Position numbers and translations under genes: made by a program. This document shows, one piece after another, positions 25,072 to 32,372 of a stretch of 32,865 nucleotides of DNA. Each line of letters opens with the position of its first letter. Position 1 is the first letter of the stretch. The stretch is from assembly GCA_903915155.1 (NCBI GenBank), contig CAIWRU010000009.1, forward strand, positions 1 to 32,865. Reading direction: 5' to 3'. Below the pieces are notes generated by a model. The model was not told where the DNA came from, searched no databases, and saw only the letters and a program-made list of their open reading frames with translations. This DNA comes from an uncultured Mucilaginibacter sp. Lineage in GTDB: Bacteria > Bacteroidota > Bacteroidia > Sphingobacteriales > Sphingobacteriaceae.

Positions 25072-25102
25072 CAAAAGTATGAAAATCTTGTGCAATGGCA
25101 AA
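25072..25102 (-). promoter_or_regulatory. Consensus Bacteroidota promoter for tRNA-Ala
   Basis: On the minus strand TTTG (25102-25099), exactly 19 nt, then TACTTTTG (25079-25072) fits TTTG-N19-TAnnTTTG at every fixed position. The expected start site falls a few nt upstream of the mature tRNA 5' end at 25060. Confidence 0.75.
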
Positions 25103-25198
25103 TATATAATAGCAATTATTGTTTGGCGGCTTTTTAAATATAAACAGATAGAAAGAAAGTATAGTTTAGCAGGTGAAAAACAAAACCCTATAAAACAA

Positions 25199-25286
25199 GT
25201 AAAGCCCCTGATGGGCAGGGGCCTTTACTAACCAATTATAAACCTAAATTATGAGAAGACTTTCTTATTGTTTTTCAACAGTGTAA
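25199..25286 (+). ncRNA. Leader-like element: stable hairpin followed by an 11-codon mini-ORF
   Basis: GTAAAGCCCCTG (25199-25210) pairs with CAGGGGCCTTTAC (25216-25228), 12 bp with one bulged C. After a spacer of the AACCTAAATT type comes ATG at 25251 and an 11-codon frame (MRRLSYCFSTV, stop at 25284-25286). No full gene follows for more than 400 nt. This could be an attenuator or leader, a small RNA, or the remnant of a lost gene's 5' region. I cannot match it to a known RNA family. Confidence 0.35.
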
Positions 25287-25716
25287 AGATAACACTAAGT
25301 TCTGTAACTACAAAATTATTTTTAAAATTTTTTTAACATTTGTTATCCACAGGTGCTAATAATAACATTAATTAAACTTTCTATTAACAACATTGTAATT
25401 TTTTATCTGCTAAATCCGTTTTAGCACTTTTTAAAAAAAACTATGTTAAAAATAGATGATTTTAAACAAAAACGCCAAAAACTTAACTATATTTTATATA
25501 CACAGTATAAAAATGGTTCAAAATCACTTAAATATTGTCCATTTTAACAACTTTTAACTTTTTTTTGGCAAAAATGTATCTTTTTGGTAAAAAAAATCAT
25601 TCACGTAGACCTAATTTCATTGTACGTACCTGTAATAATTAAATTAATTTATTACGTTTTACAAACATCTACATAAATTCTGATTATCATCTTTGTGTAA
25701 AACATAGTTACATTTT
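25287..25716. other. Very AT-rich non-coding stretch with a DnaA-box-like 9-mer
   Basis: About 430 nt hold no convincing gene. One 60-nt line (25441-25500) counted by hand is 18% GC. TTATCCACA at 25343-25351 is a perfect DnaA box; ATATACACA at 25496 and the complement of TGTGTAAAA at 25694 are one-mismatch versions, which AT-rich DNA can give by chance. The last part must contain the promoter of the MFS gene; CATCTTTG at 25688-25695 is a one-mismatch -7 element. Confidence 0.4.
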
Positions 25717-26922
25717 ATGACAATAGCATCTACAACGCAAAAACAACCTCATTTAACACCACTAACATTATGGATAATGACTATTGCTACCGGCCTGGTA
25801 GTGGCAAATATTTATTATAACCAGCCCCTTCTGGGCGATATTGCCCAAACTTTTCATGTAAGCAATGGCGTAGCGGGCCATATTTCAATGATAACCCAAT
25901 TGGGTTATGCCGCAGGGATGTTTTTTATTGCGCCGCTGGCAGATATGTTCGAGCGTAAAAGATTAATGTTGTTTGCATTTGGGGCCGTTATTATAGCACT
26001 GCTGGGCGCTGCTATGGCGCCCAGCATAAACTTGCTTATGATCGCCAGTTTTTTGGTGGGTGTTGCATCGCTAATACCGCAATTATTAATACCTATGGCG
26101 GCTCATTTGGCAAAACCCGAGGAACGTGGTAAAAAAATAGGCGTTGTTATGAGTGGTTTATTAATAGGAATACTGTTATCGCGAACTATAAGCGGTATGG
26201 TTGGCAAATATTTTGGCTGGAACGCCATGTTTTTTATAGCTGCCGGGCTGATGGTGGTAATGGGGCTATTGGTATACATTTTCCTGCCTAAAGTTGAACC
26301 GGATTATAAAGGCAATTACAAAGACCTGATGAAATCGTTGGTGCATATATTTATGGAAGAACCCAAATTAAGGTTTGCAGCCTTGAGGGGCGCACTTTGC
26401 TTTGCCTGCTTTATGGCGTTTTGGACAACACTGGTATTTTTATTAAGGGAAAACTTTAACCGGGGTAGTGACGCAGCCGGGTTATTTGGGCTGGTTGGCG
26501 CATTTGGCGCCATAGCTGCCGGGCTGATGGGCCGGTTAAGCGATAAGATGGATGCATTTAAGTTATCATTCTTTACGTTGCTGTTGGTATTGTTATCATT
26601 CATCATATTTATTTTTTCAGGGCATAGCATAATCGGGCTGGTAATAGGCGTAATTGTGCTGGACATGGGCGTACAAGCAACGCATATATCAAACCAGGCC
26701 ATCATATTCACACTCAGTGCCGCTGCGCGTAATCGTATTAATACTATATATATGGTATCGTATTTCATCGGCGGCTCGTTAGGTACGTTGCTGGTAAGCT
26801 CGCTTTGGAGTAATTACCACTGGACGGGGGTATGCATAGCAGGTATAACGCTTTCGTCAATTGCAATTGTTGTGCATTTACTGAACCACCGTAGTATGCA
26901 AAATAAGGCTACAAGTGTATAG
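25717..26922 (+). CDS. Major facilitator superfamily transporter (DHA1-type, 12 TM)
   Basis: A 401-residue inner-membrane secondary transporter. About twelve hydrophobic segments are visible. The motif A region between helices 2 and 3 is present as PLADMFERKRLML (variant of GxLaDrxGrkxxl), and a second copy occurs in the C-terminal half as GRLSDKMDAF. The N-terminal VANIYYNQPLLGDIAQTF and the helix 5 GIxxxR-like stretch resemble the YgaY/YybF group of DHA1 efflux transporters. Substrate unknown. The gene stands alone after a long AT-rich upstream region, which may carry regulation, and is followed by a weak hairpin. Confidence 0.85.
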   Translation: MTIASTTQKQPHLTPLTLWIMTIATGLVVANIYYNQPLLGDIAQTFHVSNGVAGHISMITQLGYAAGMFFIAPLADMFERKRLMLFAFGAVIIALLGAAMAPSINLLMIASFLVGVASLIPQLLIPMAAHLAKPEERGKKIGVVMSGLLIGILLSRTISGMVGKYFGWNAMFFIAAGLMVVMGLLVYIFLPKVEPDYKGNYKDLMKSLVHIFMEEPKLRFAALRGALCFACFMAFWTTLVFLLRENFNRGSDAAGLFGLVGAFGAIAAGLMGRLSDKMDAFKLSFFTLLLVLLSFIIFIFSGHSIIGLVIGVIVLDMGVQATHISNQAIIFTLSAAARNRINTIYMVSYFIGGSLGTLLVSSLWSNYHWTGVCIAGITLSSIAIVVHLLNHRSMQNKATSV

Positions 26923-26930
26923 TGGCGTAT

Positions 26931-26955
26931 AGTGTATAGCACAGTATACACTTTT
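26931..26955 (+). terminator. Weak hairpin terminator after the MFS gene
   Basis: AGTGTATA (26931-26938) pairs with TATACACT (26945-26952) around GCACAG and is followed by a four-T run. The stem is AT-rich and weak; GTATAG is repeated just upstream. Confidence 0.4.
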
Positions 26956-27104
26956 CTATCCAACAAAAACCAATTTTAAAAACGGTATAAAAACGCCTGT
27001 TTAGTGCAGAAAAATAGCAGGTTGACAGTTATGCGCGAAATTATTTGTGCATTATCACCTTGTTTGGCATTGAATTGGAATAGTATTTAGCAAATGTCAC
27101 TGTT

Positions 27105-27284
27105 ATGGTAATCGACAAAAAGAAAGATCAGAAAGTGGAAGAGCAACAATGGGAAAACCCGTTGAACCCGGCAAAACCGGGCGATGAACGCGACCGGGAA
27201 CAACTGGAAAGGCAGTACCGGGAAGCTAAAAGGCGAAGTGATAATTTAAGCGAGAACCAGGAAAAAAAGCAAACAAAAAATTAA
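27105..27284 (+). CDS. Small highly charged protein (59 residues)
   Basis: ATG at 27105 opens a 59-residue frame ending with TAA at 27282-27284. The product is hydrophilic, with no membrane segment: a lysine-rich start (MVIDKKKDQKVEEQQW), ENPLNPAKPGDERDRE, then a predicted charged helix (QLERQYREAKRRSDN) and a Lys/Gln-rich tail. The composition, third-position usage and clean start and stop suggest a real gene. It lies 22 nt upstream of the first MKTYNKP-type micro-protein and may share its transcript. Function unknown; low-complexity charged proteins of this kind in Bacteroidota include general stress or desiccation proteins, but that is only a guess. Confidence 0.5.
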   Translation: MVIDKKKDQKVEEQQWENPLNPAKPGDERDREQLERQYREAKRRSDNLSENQEKKQTKN

Positions 27285-27306
27285 ACATAATTTAACCCTA
27301 TTTACC

Positions 27307-27450
27307 ATGAAAACTTACAACAAACCAGCAGCAAGCAAATTAGTGGCCCGATTTGACAGGGAGTTAAAAAATATTTTAATGAATGACCTGAAAATGTTAA
27401 AGCAAGCTAAAAAACAGTTTACTTATACTACCAGGCTCTCAGTGGCTTAA
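27307..27450 (+). CDS. Micro-protein, MKTYNKP family, copy 1 (47 residues)
   Basis: The frame starts at ATG 27307 and stops at TAA 27448-27450. The product begins MKTYNKPAASKLVARFD and is basic and helical in the middle (RELKNILMNDLKMLKQAKK). Its first 29 residues match copy 2 (27480-27635) at 24 positions, with the differences conservative (K/R, I/L) and several silent third-base changes between the DNA copies, which is good evidence that both are translated and under selection. No known family comes to mind; there is no signal peptide, Cys pair or metal motif. Confidence 0.7.
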   Translation: MKTYNKPAASKLVARFDRELKNILMNDLKMLKQAKKQFTYTTRLSVA

Positions 27451-27479
27451 TTATCAACATAAAAACATCACATCTACCT

Positions 27480-27635
27480 ATGAAAACTTACAATAAACCA
27501 GCAACCAGCAAATTAGTAGCACGTTTTGATAACGAACTAAGGAACTTATTAATGGAAGACTTAAAAGCTTTCAGAAGCAAAAACAAATTTGTAGCCGCTA
27601 ACAAACAGGCTCAGCAATGCTTAACAGCTGCCTGA
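27480..27635 (+). CDS. Micro-protein, MKTYNKP family, copy 2 (51 residues)
   Basis: The frame starts at ATG 27480 and stops at TGA 27633-27635, 29 nt after copy 1. It begins MKTYNKPATSKLVARFD and continues with NELRNLLMEDLKAFRSKNK; after residue 29 it diverges fully from copy 1 (tail AANKQAQQCLTAA, one Cys). The conserved N-terminal block and variable C-terminal tail suggest a common docking or regulatory N-terminus. A Rho-independent terminator about 50 nt downstream closes the unit. Function unknown. Confidence 0.7.
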   Translation: MKTYNKPATSKLVARFDNELRNLLMEDLKAFRSKNKFVAANKQAQQCLTAA

Positions 27636-27687
27636 TCTATCATATATATAGCTAACCCATCGTATTACACCACCTCATGAAAACAGT

Positions 27688-27723
27688 AGAGCCCGGCATT
27701 TTTTTGCAGGGCTTTATTTTTTT
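27688..27723 (+). terminator. Terminator of the micro-protein cluster
   Basis: GCCC (27691-27694) with GGGC (27709-27712) and inner GCA/TGC form a hairpin with a T-rich loop, followed by TTTATTTTTTT. The T-run overlaps the end of the convergent map gene (stop complement at 27722-27724). Confidence 0.7.
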
Positions 27724-28483
27724 ACCAAATGCCGTTCTGTGCGGTAAATATGAAGGGCTCACCACCTGTTACCATAATGGTATGCTCGTGCTGTGCAACA
27801 AAACCACCTTTATTGCCACTTAGCGTCCAGCCATCAGGCTGTGTATCGGCAATTGTTGACCGTGTTGAAATGAATGTCTCAATCGCTACCACCGAATTCT
27901 TTTTGAAACGCGTGGTGTTATATCTGTCATAATAATTAGCTATCTCGTGGGGTTCTTCGTGCAGGCTGCGACCAACCCCATGCCCGGTGAGGTTTTTTAT
28001 AACTGTGTAGCCGGCTTTTTTGGCTTCAGTCTCAATCAACCTGCCGATCTCAGAAATTCTTACACCACCTTTAATGTTGCTGATCGCCTTTTTCAATATC
28101 TCTTTTGATGTTTCTACCAGCCTGCCATGGCCGTGGATGTCTTCTCCCAATACAAATGAACCCCCATTGTCGGCCCAATAGCCATTTAATTCTGCCGATA
28201 CATCAATATTTATTAAATCGCCTTCTTTTAGGAACTTATCAGCCGATGGTATCCCGTGCGCAGCTTCCTGATTAACGCTAATACATGTATACCCGGGGAA
28301 ACCATAGGTTAACTTTGGTGCAGAATGAGCCCCCATCTGTGCAAGCAATTCGCCGCCATATTCGTCAAGTTGCCTTGTTGACATGCCCGGTTTTGCAAAC
28401 TCGCGCATTTTTCTCAGGGTGACAGCAACAGCATCACTTGCCTGCTGTATTCCAATTCGTTCGGCTTCAGTACCTATAGACAT
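27722..28483 (-). CDS. map: Type I methionine aminopeptidase
   Basis: A 253-residue cytosolic metallopeptidase that removes the initiator Met from nascent proteins. All active-site residues are in place: H76 (substrate His), metal ligands D94 in INIDVSA, D105 in WADNGGSF, H168 in TGHGVGRSLHEEP, E202 in IETFIS and E233 in QHEHTIMV. Length fits type Ia. It lies 53 nt downstream of lpxB on the same strand and has its own candidate -7 element. It is not next to secY or infA, where many bacteria keep map, so it may be a second copy in this genome; that cannot be checked here. Confidence 0.92.
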   Translation of the reverse strand: MSIGTEAERIGIQQASDAVAVTLRKMREFAKPGMSTRQLDEYGGELLAQMGAHSAPKLTYGFPGYTCISVNQEAAHGIPSADKFLKEGDLINIDVSAELNGYWADNGGSFVLGEDIHGHGRLVETSKEILKKAISNIKGGVRISEIGRLIETEAKKAGYTVIKNLTGHGVGRSLHEEPHEIANYYDRYNTTRFKKNSVVAIETFISTRSTIADTQPDGWTLSGNKGGFVAQHEHTIMVTGGEPFIFTAQNGIW

Positions 28484-28511
28484 TTTTGAGTTGGATTAAA
28501 TATTTATCACA

Positions 28512-28519
28512 CAAAAATA
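28512..28519 (-). promoter_or_regulatory. Candidate -7 element for map
   Basis: TATTTTTG on the minus strand matches TAnnTTTG, 28 nt from the start. No -33 TTTG at the proper distance, so it is partial. Confidence 0.35.
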
Positions 28520-28536
28520 GTCAATCTATTTCATGA

Positions 28537-29655
28537 CTACTCAGTGGCATATTTTATAATAAGGCCGGCCGCTTTGGCAGAGGCACCGGGTTTGCCCATG
28601 CGTTGGTGAAGTTTGTCGTAGTTATTCAACATGCCGGCACGACAATCAGCGTCATTTACTATACTATCCAGCTCGGCTGTTATACTTTGGGGGTTGCAAT
28701 CCTGCTGTATCAGTTCTTTAACTACGGGGGCATCCATAATTAAATTAACAAGCGATATGTACTTTATCTTCACCACCTTACGGGCTATGGTGATGGATAT
28801 ATTATTGCCTTTATACACCACCACCTGGGGCACATTGAAAAGGGCGGTTTCCAATGTAGCCGTACCCGAGGCCACTATGGCAGCATCGGCATTTGTTAAC
28901 AGGTCGTAAGTTGAATTAAATATTACCGGGATATTCTTATCGCCCAAAAACTGTTCGTAAAAATCCTTACTGAATGATGGCGCACCGGCTATTACGAATT
29001 GATGGTCGGGAAATTGTTCGGTTACCTGCAGCATATCGGGTAACAGGTAGCTTATTTCTTGATTACGGCTACCGGGCAACAGCGCTATTATTTTTTTTGG
29101 GGGCAGATGGTTAGCTTCATAAAAATCGGCGGCTGGTTTAAAAGCGGCGATGGCGTCGAGCAGCGGGTTACCTATATAATCTACCTGCATGCCCCATTGG
29201 TTGTAAAAATCAACCTCGAAAGGCAGTATGCAGAACATATGATCGACCACCTTTTTTATTTTTAACACCCGCTTTTGGTTCCAGGCCCAAACTTTGGGCG
29301 AAATATAGTAGCACACCATCAGGCCGCTCTTTTTAGCAAATTCGGCTATTTTAAGGTTGAAACCGGGGAAATCGATCAGTATCAACACATCGGGATGCCA
29401 GGCAGCTATATCCTGCTTGCACGACTTCAGATTTTTAAGGATAGCGGGTAAATTGGCAACTACCTCAATAAAGCCCATAAATGCCATATCGGCATAATGT
29501 TTTACCAGTGTACCGCCTTCGGCAAGCATCAGGTCGCCGCCGAAATAGCGGAACTCAGCCTGCGGGTCGCGAGCTTTCAGTTCCTTCATTAAATTAGCCC
29601 CGTGTAAGTCGCCCGAGGCCTCGCCTGCTACCAGATAATACTTCATTCTTGCCAT
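28537..29655 (-). CDS. lpxB: Lipid-A-disaccharide synthase
   Basis: A 372-residue peripheral inner-membrane GT19 glycosyltransferase that joins UDP-2,3-diacylglucosamine and lipid X to the lipid A disaccharide. Visible are GEASGDLHGANL near the N-terminus, MGFIEVV, the FNLKIAEFAKKSG..CYYISPKVWAWNQKRV block, VDYIGNPLLD, LLPGSRNQEI (nucleotide-sugar site) and ASGTATLETALFNVPQVVVYK. Length is normal (about 375). The ATG at 29655 adds MAR; the ATG at 29646 (MKYYLV) is an equally good start. With the MsbA-like exporter elsewhere in the window it belongs to outer-membrane biogenesis. Confidence 0.95.
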   Translation of the reverse strand: MARMKYYLVAGEASGDLHGANLMKELKARDPQAEFRYFGGDLMLAEGGTLVKHYADMAFMGFIEVVANLPAILKNLKSCKQDIAAWHPDVLILIDFPGFNLKIAEFAKKSGLMVCYYISPKVWAWNQKRVLKIKKVVDHMFCILPFEVDFYNQWGMQVDYIGNPLLDAIAAFKPAADFYEANHLPPKKIIALLPGSRNQEISYLLPDMLQVTEQFPDHQFVIAGAPSFSKDFYEQFLGDKNIPVIFNSTYDLLTNADAAIVASGTATLETALFNVPQVVVYKGNNISITIARKVVKIKYISLVNLIMDAPVVKELIQQDCNPQSITAELDSIVNDADCRAGMLNNYDKLHQRMGKPGASAKAAGLIIKYATE

Positions 29656-29713
29656 TATGTTACTACATATATAATATATTGTAACAATCGTGTTTTATGC
29701 CGTTAATGTTCAC

Positions 29714-29721
29714 CAAAAGTA
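29714..29721 (-). promoter_or_regulatory. Candidate -7 element for lpxB
   Basis: TACTTTTG on the minus strand matches TAnnTTTG and is identical to the tRNA-Ala -7 box, about 60 nt before the start. No -33 TTTG at 19-21 nt. Confidence 0.35.
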
Positions 29722-29781
29722 CTTTATAGTTATTATTTTAGGGCGATATATTTTCCAATAAAACCCAATTAATTTTTGCCG

Positions 29782-30348
29782 GTGAAAAAACTCTACTCCA
29801 TAATGTTACTTGCATCGATTTGCTATACCGCATCGGCCCAAAAATATGTACCGCATATTAAGGAGGGAACTGTTATGAATTACAATGTACATTCACGGGC
29901 CACGGGGCAGCCGGCAGGCATTAATTTAACCATCATAAGCCTTACACCGCCTGTTAAAATTAAATGGGAAATACCATTTGTAGGGACCGGTTTTTTTGAG
30001 ATGAGTGCTAAATCGATACAAAGCGCTAAAAAAACACTTGCCGAAGAACCTTCGCCTGATGAAACTACCACGATGAAGGATGATCAGGCGCTTTTGATAT
30101 TATCAAAAGACACTTATAATAGTATGGTTACCAATAAGTCCTTCCAACTGAACGGGTACACCTTCAATGTGCAGACCGATACCACAGCCTTTAAGATAAA
30201 CAAACAGGACGCCGACGTTTTTTACGCGGTAAGTACCAAAGGCAACCGGAAAATATGGGTATTGAATAACCCTGATTTCCCGCTGATATGCAAATCGGTT
30301 AAGGTAACCAATCTTATTGATTTTGAGATAACTGCAATTAAGGAATGA
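29782..30348 (+). CDS. Secreted protein of unknown function
   Basis: A 188-residue exported protein. I prefer the GTG at 29782, which gives MKKLYSIMLLASICYTASAQ, a standard signal peptide cut after AQ; a TTG at 29776 would add two residues, and no ATG precedes the hydrophobic core. The mature part is beta-rich (YVPHIKEGTVMNYNVHSRATG, INLTIISLTPPVKIKWEIP, FQLNGYTFNVQTDTT) and ends with IWVLNNPDFPLICKSVKVTNLIDFEI, reminiscent of Bacteroidota proteins that bind hydrophobic ligands or assist lipoproteins, but without any firm family. It sits in opposite orientation between surE and lpxB, its stop codon directly abutting that of surE. Confidence 0.7.
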   Translation: MKKLYSIMLLASICYTASAQKYVPHIKEGTVMNYNVHSRATGQPAGINLTIISLTPPVKIKWEIPFVGTGFFEMSAKSIQSAKKTLAEEPSPDETTTMKDDQALLILSKDTYNSMVTNKSFQLNGYTFNVQTDTTAFKINKQDADVFYAVSTKGNRKIWVLNNPDFPLICKSVKVTNLIDFEITAIKE

Positions 30349-31119
30349 TCACAGCTTAAAGCTCCAGCCGTTTAATACCGGTATGGCGTGGTGAGCCGTC
30401 ATATCAAACTGTACGGGCACAACCGATACATAATTGTTCATCAATGCCCAAACGTCGGTATCCTCTCCGGCATCATTTAACTGAAAAACACCGGTAAGCC
30501 AGTAATATGGCCGCTTGTGCGGGTCGACACGCTCATCAAATTCTTCGGCCCATTTGGCATTGGCCTGGCGACAAATTTTTATTCCCTTAAGGTGCGGCCC
30601 TGCCGGAAAATTCACATTTAATAAAGTAGCCGTAGGCAAGCCATGCTCCAAAACCTGCAAGGCAATTTCCTTTACATATTTAAGGCAATGGCTAAAATCG
30701 GCCTGTAAGGTAAAATCGTCAAGCGAAAACCCGATGGAAGGGATGCTTTCGATAGCCCCTTCTACCGCCGCGGACATGGTGCCTGAATACAGCACATTGA
30801 TAGAATTATTCAACCCATGATTAATGCCTGATACACACAAATCTGGTTTTTTACCTTTAAAAACCAAGTTTACCGCCAGCTTTACGCAATCAACCGGGGT
30901 GCCTGAGCATTTGTACATTTCAACACCTTCGTAAACATCAACCTTATCAAAACGCAGCGGTTTGCCTATGGTAATAGCATGGCCCATACCCGATTGCGGG
31001 CTATCGGGCGCTACTACCACTACCCTGCCCAGGTCCTTCATTACATCAATCAAAGCTTTTATACCGGGGGCGGTTATGCCGTCGTCGTTTACTACAAGTA
31101 TGGTTGGGTTGGATTTCAT
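30349..31119 (-). CDS. surE: 5'/3'-nucleotidase SurE (stationary-phase survival protein)
   Basis: A cytosolic metal-dependent nucleoside monophosphate phosphatase. I choose the ATG at 31119 (MKSNPTILVVNDDG), giving 256 residues with the metal-binding ND-D pair at the family position; the ATG at 31143 adds eight residues that the family lacks. Other hallmarks are VVAPDSPQSGMGHAIT, CSGTPVDCVKLAV and the SGINHGLNNSINVLYSGTMSAAVEGA block with the metal ligand Asn. Length matches the 250-260 norm. It is convergent with the secreted protein (stops adjacent) and divergent from the Uma2 gene, with overlapping candidate promoters. Confidence 0.93.
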   Translation of the reverse strand: MKSNPTILVVNDDGITAPGIKALIDVMKDLGRVVVVAPDSPQSGMGHAITIGKPLRFDKVDVYEGVEMYKCSGTPVDCVKLAVNLVFKGKKPDLCVSGINHGLNNSINVLYSGTMSAAVEGAIESIPSIGFSLDDFTLQADFSHCLKYVKEIALQVLEHGLPTATLLNVNFPAGPHLKGIKICRQANAKWAEEFDERVDPHKRPYYWLTGVFQLNDAGEDTDVWALMNNYVSVVPVQFDMTAHHAIPVLNGWSFKL

Positions 31120-31140
31120 CAGCAGATTTATTTTTCGGCA

Positions 31141-31148
31141 CAAAATTA
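31141..31148 (-). promoter_or_regulatory. Candidate -7 element for surE
   Basis: TAATTTTG on the minus strand matches TAnnTTTG, 21 nt before the preferred surE start. It lies back to back with a plus-strand -7 at 31151-31158. Confidence 0.4.
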
Positions 31149-31150
31149 GT

Positions 31151-31158
31151 TATATTTG
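31151..31158 (+). promoter_or_regulatory. Candidate -7 element for the Uma2 gene
   Basis: TATATTTG matches TAnnTTTG and ends 4 nt before the ATG at 31163, so the transcript would be leaderless or nearly so. No convincing -33. Confidence 0.35.
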
Positions 31159-31162
31159 ATAT

Positions 31163-31711
31163 ATGCTTATTACTGAAAAGAAGAAATATACCGATGCTGA
31201 TTATATGATGCTTGAGGAAGGTGCACCTTTTCAGTTAATTAACTATGACCTTATTATGTCTCCGTCACCCACGCCACACCACCAGGCTATCTCAATCAGG
31301 CTTGGGCATATCATACTTAGTTTTTTGGATGCTAAAGATCATAACGATTATTTAGGCGGTGACGTTGACGTAAAATTTGATGACGGAAATGTATTCAGAC
31401 CTGATATTGTGTACATTTCTGAAGCGCGAAAAAAAGAAATACTCACAGACAGGATAATTGGCGCTCCAGACATGGTGATAGAAATACTCTCACCTTCAAA
31501 TGCCTATTATGATCTGCGCCATAAAAAGAACCTGTATGAAAAGTTCGGTGTTAAGGAATATATAATTATTGATCCTTTAGCTGAAAATGCTGAGTTATAT
31601 TCATTAAAGGATGGCGTTTATTATATTCACCAAAAAGCCGAAAAAACCGATACTCTTAATTCTGTTTTATTAGCCGGCCTAAGTTTTGAATTAGGCAGGC
31701 TATTCAAGTAG
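31163..31711 (+). CDS. Uma2 family endonuclease-like protein (DUF820)
   Basis: A 182-residue protein of the Uma2/DUF820 group, a PD-(D/E)XK-fold family abundant in cyanobacteria and Bacteroidota. Typical stretches are YTDADYMMLEEGAPFQLINYDLIMSPSPTPHHQAIS, VDVKFDDGNVFRPDIVYIS (the D of the nuclease core), DMVIEILSPSN (E-x-L) and YDLRHKKNLYEKFGVKEYIIIDP with the core Lys. Catalysis has not been shown for most members. The start at 31163 is required because the conserved YT..DYM follows within ten residues. It lies 13 nt upstream of the Crp/Fnr-type gene on the same strand, suggesting co-transcription. Biological role unknown. Confidence 0.85.
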   Translation: MLITEKKKYTDADYMMLEEGAPFQLINYDLIMSPSPTPHHQAISIRLGHIILSFLDAKDHNDYLGGDVDVKFDDGNVFRPDIVYISEARKKEILTDRIIGAPDMVIEILSPSNAYYDLRHKKNLYEKFGVKEYIIIDPLAENAELYSLKDGVYYIHQKAEKTDTLNSVLLAGLSFELGRLFK

Positions 31712-31724
31712 ATTACATTTACCA

Positions 31725-32306
31725 ATGAGCGACCAACTCATCACCCACATCCGCAACTTTGTACAGCTAACTGATGAAGAAGCTGAACTTATCAGTTCAA
31801 AGGTGACCCTGGTAAAATTAAAGAAAAAGGCCTTCGTACTTACGCCGGGCAAATTGTGCAAAGCCAATTATTTTGTGGCGAAAGGTTTAATGCGGTTGTA
31901 CTTCATCAGCAAAAAAGATATTGAGCAAATAACCCAGTTTGCGTTGGAGAACTGGTGGATTACCGATTATGACAGCGTAGACAGTAAGCGCCCATCGCAT
32001 TTTTACATCCAGGCTGTTGAAGATACCGAGGTGATCGTACTCGACCAACTTACTGAAGATGAACTTATTGCCCGAATTCCCGCCTTCGAACATTATTTAA
32101 GGCTGATGCTCCAAAAAGCCTTTACCGCCGCGCAACGGCGCATGGAAATGCTGAACAACATGACCGATGAAGAGCGCTACCGCAGCTTTTCCTCCCGTTT
32201 CCCTGATTTCAACCAGCGTGTGCCGCAGTACATGGTGGCCTCGTACTTAGGTATAACGCCGCAATTTATTAGCCGGGTACGCGCCCGGAAACCCCGTATT
32301 TCTTAA
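31725..32306 (+). CDS. Crp/Fnr family transcriptional regulator
   Basis: A 193-residue regulator. The N-terminal cNMP-binding-like beta roll (about 10-115: KKKAFVLTPGKLCKANYFVAKGLMRLYFIS, FALENWWITDYDS) lacks the GE..LF..xxR-A cyclic-nucleotide phosphate motif of CRP, as is common in this Bacteroidota subgroup. The dimer helix (FEHYLRLMLQKAFTAAQRRMEML) and a C-terminal HTH (PQYMVASYLGITPQFISRVRARK) follow. No Fnr-type Cys cluster. It sits just upstream of the AhpD-like gene, a pairing often seen in this phylum, so it probably regulates it. The effector is unknown. Confidence 0.87.
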   Translation: MSDQLITHIRNFVQLTDEEAELISSKVTLVKLKKKAFVLTPGKLCKANYFVAKGLMRLYFISKKDIEQITQFALENWWITDYDSVDSKRPSHFYIQAVEDTEVIVLDQLTEDELIARIPAFEHYLRLMLQKAFTAAQRRMEMLNNMTDEERYRSFSSRFPDFNQRVPQYMVASYLGITPQFISRVRARKPRIS

Positions 32307-32372
32307 CCGCAGTTCATTTTTTGAGGGGTGTTCAATGCCGAAATTTGTATTGAACAAAAAAATCAAATTATC

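Noticed and set aside
29776..29781. TTG start for the secreted protein
   Set aside because: The GTG six nt later gives a standard MKK signal peptide, so the TTG is less likely.
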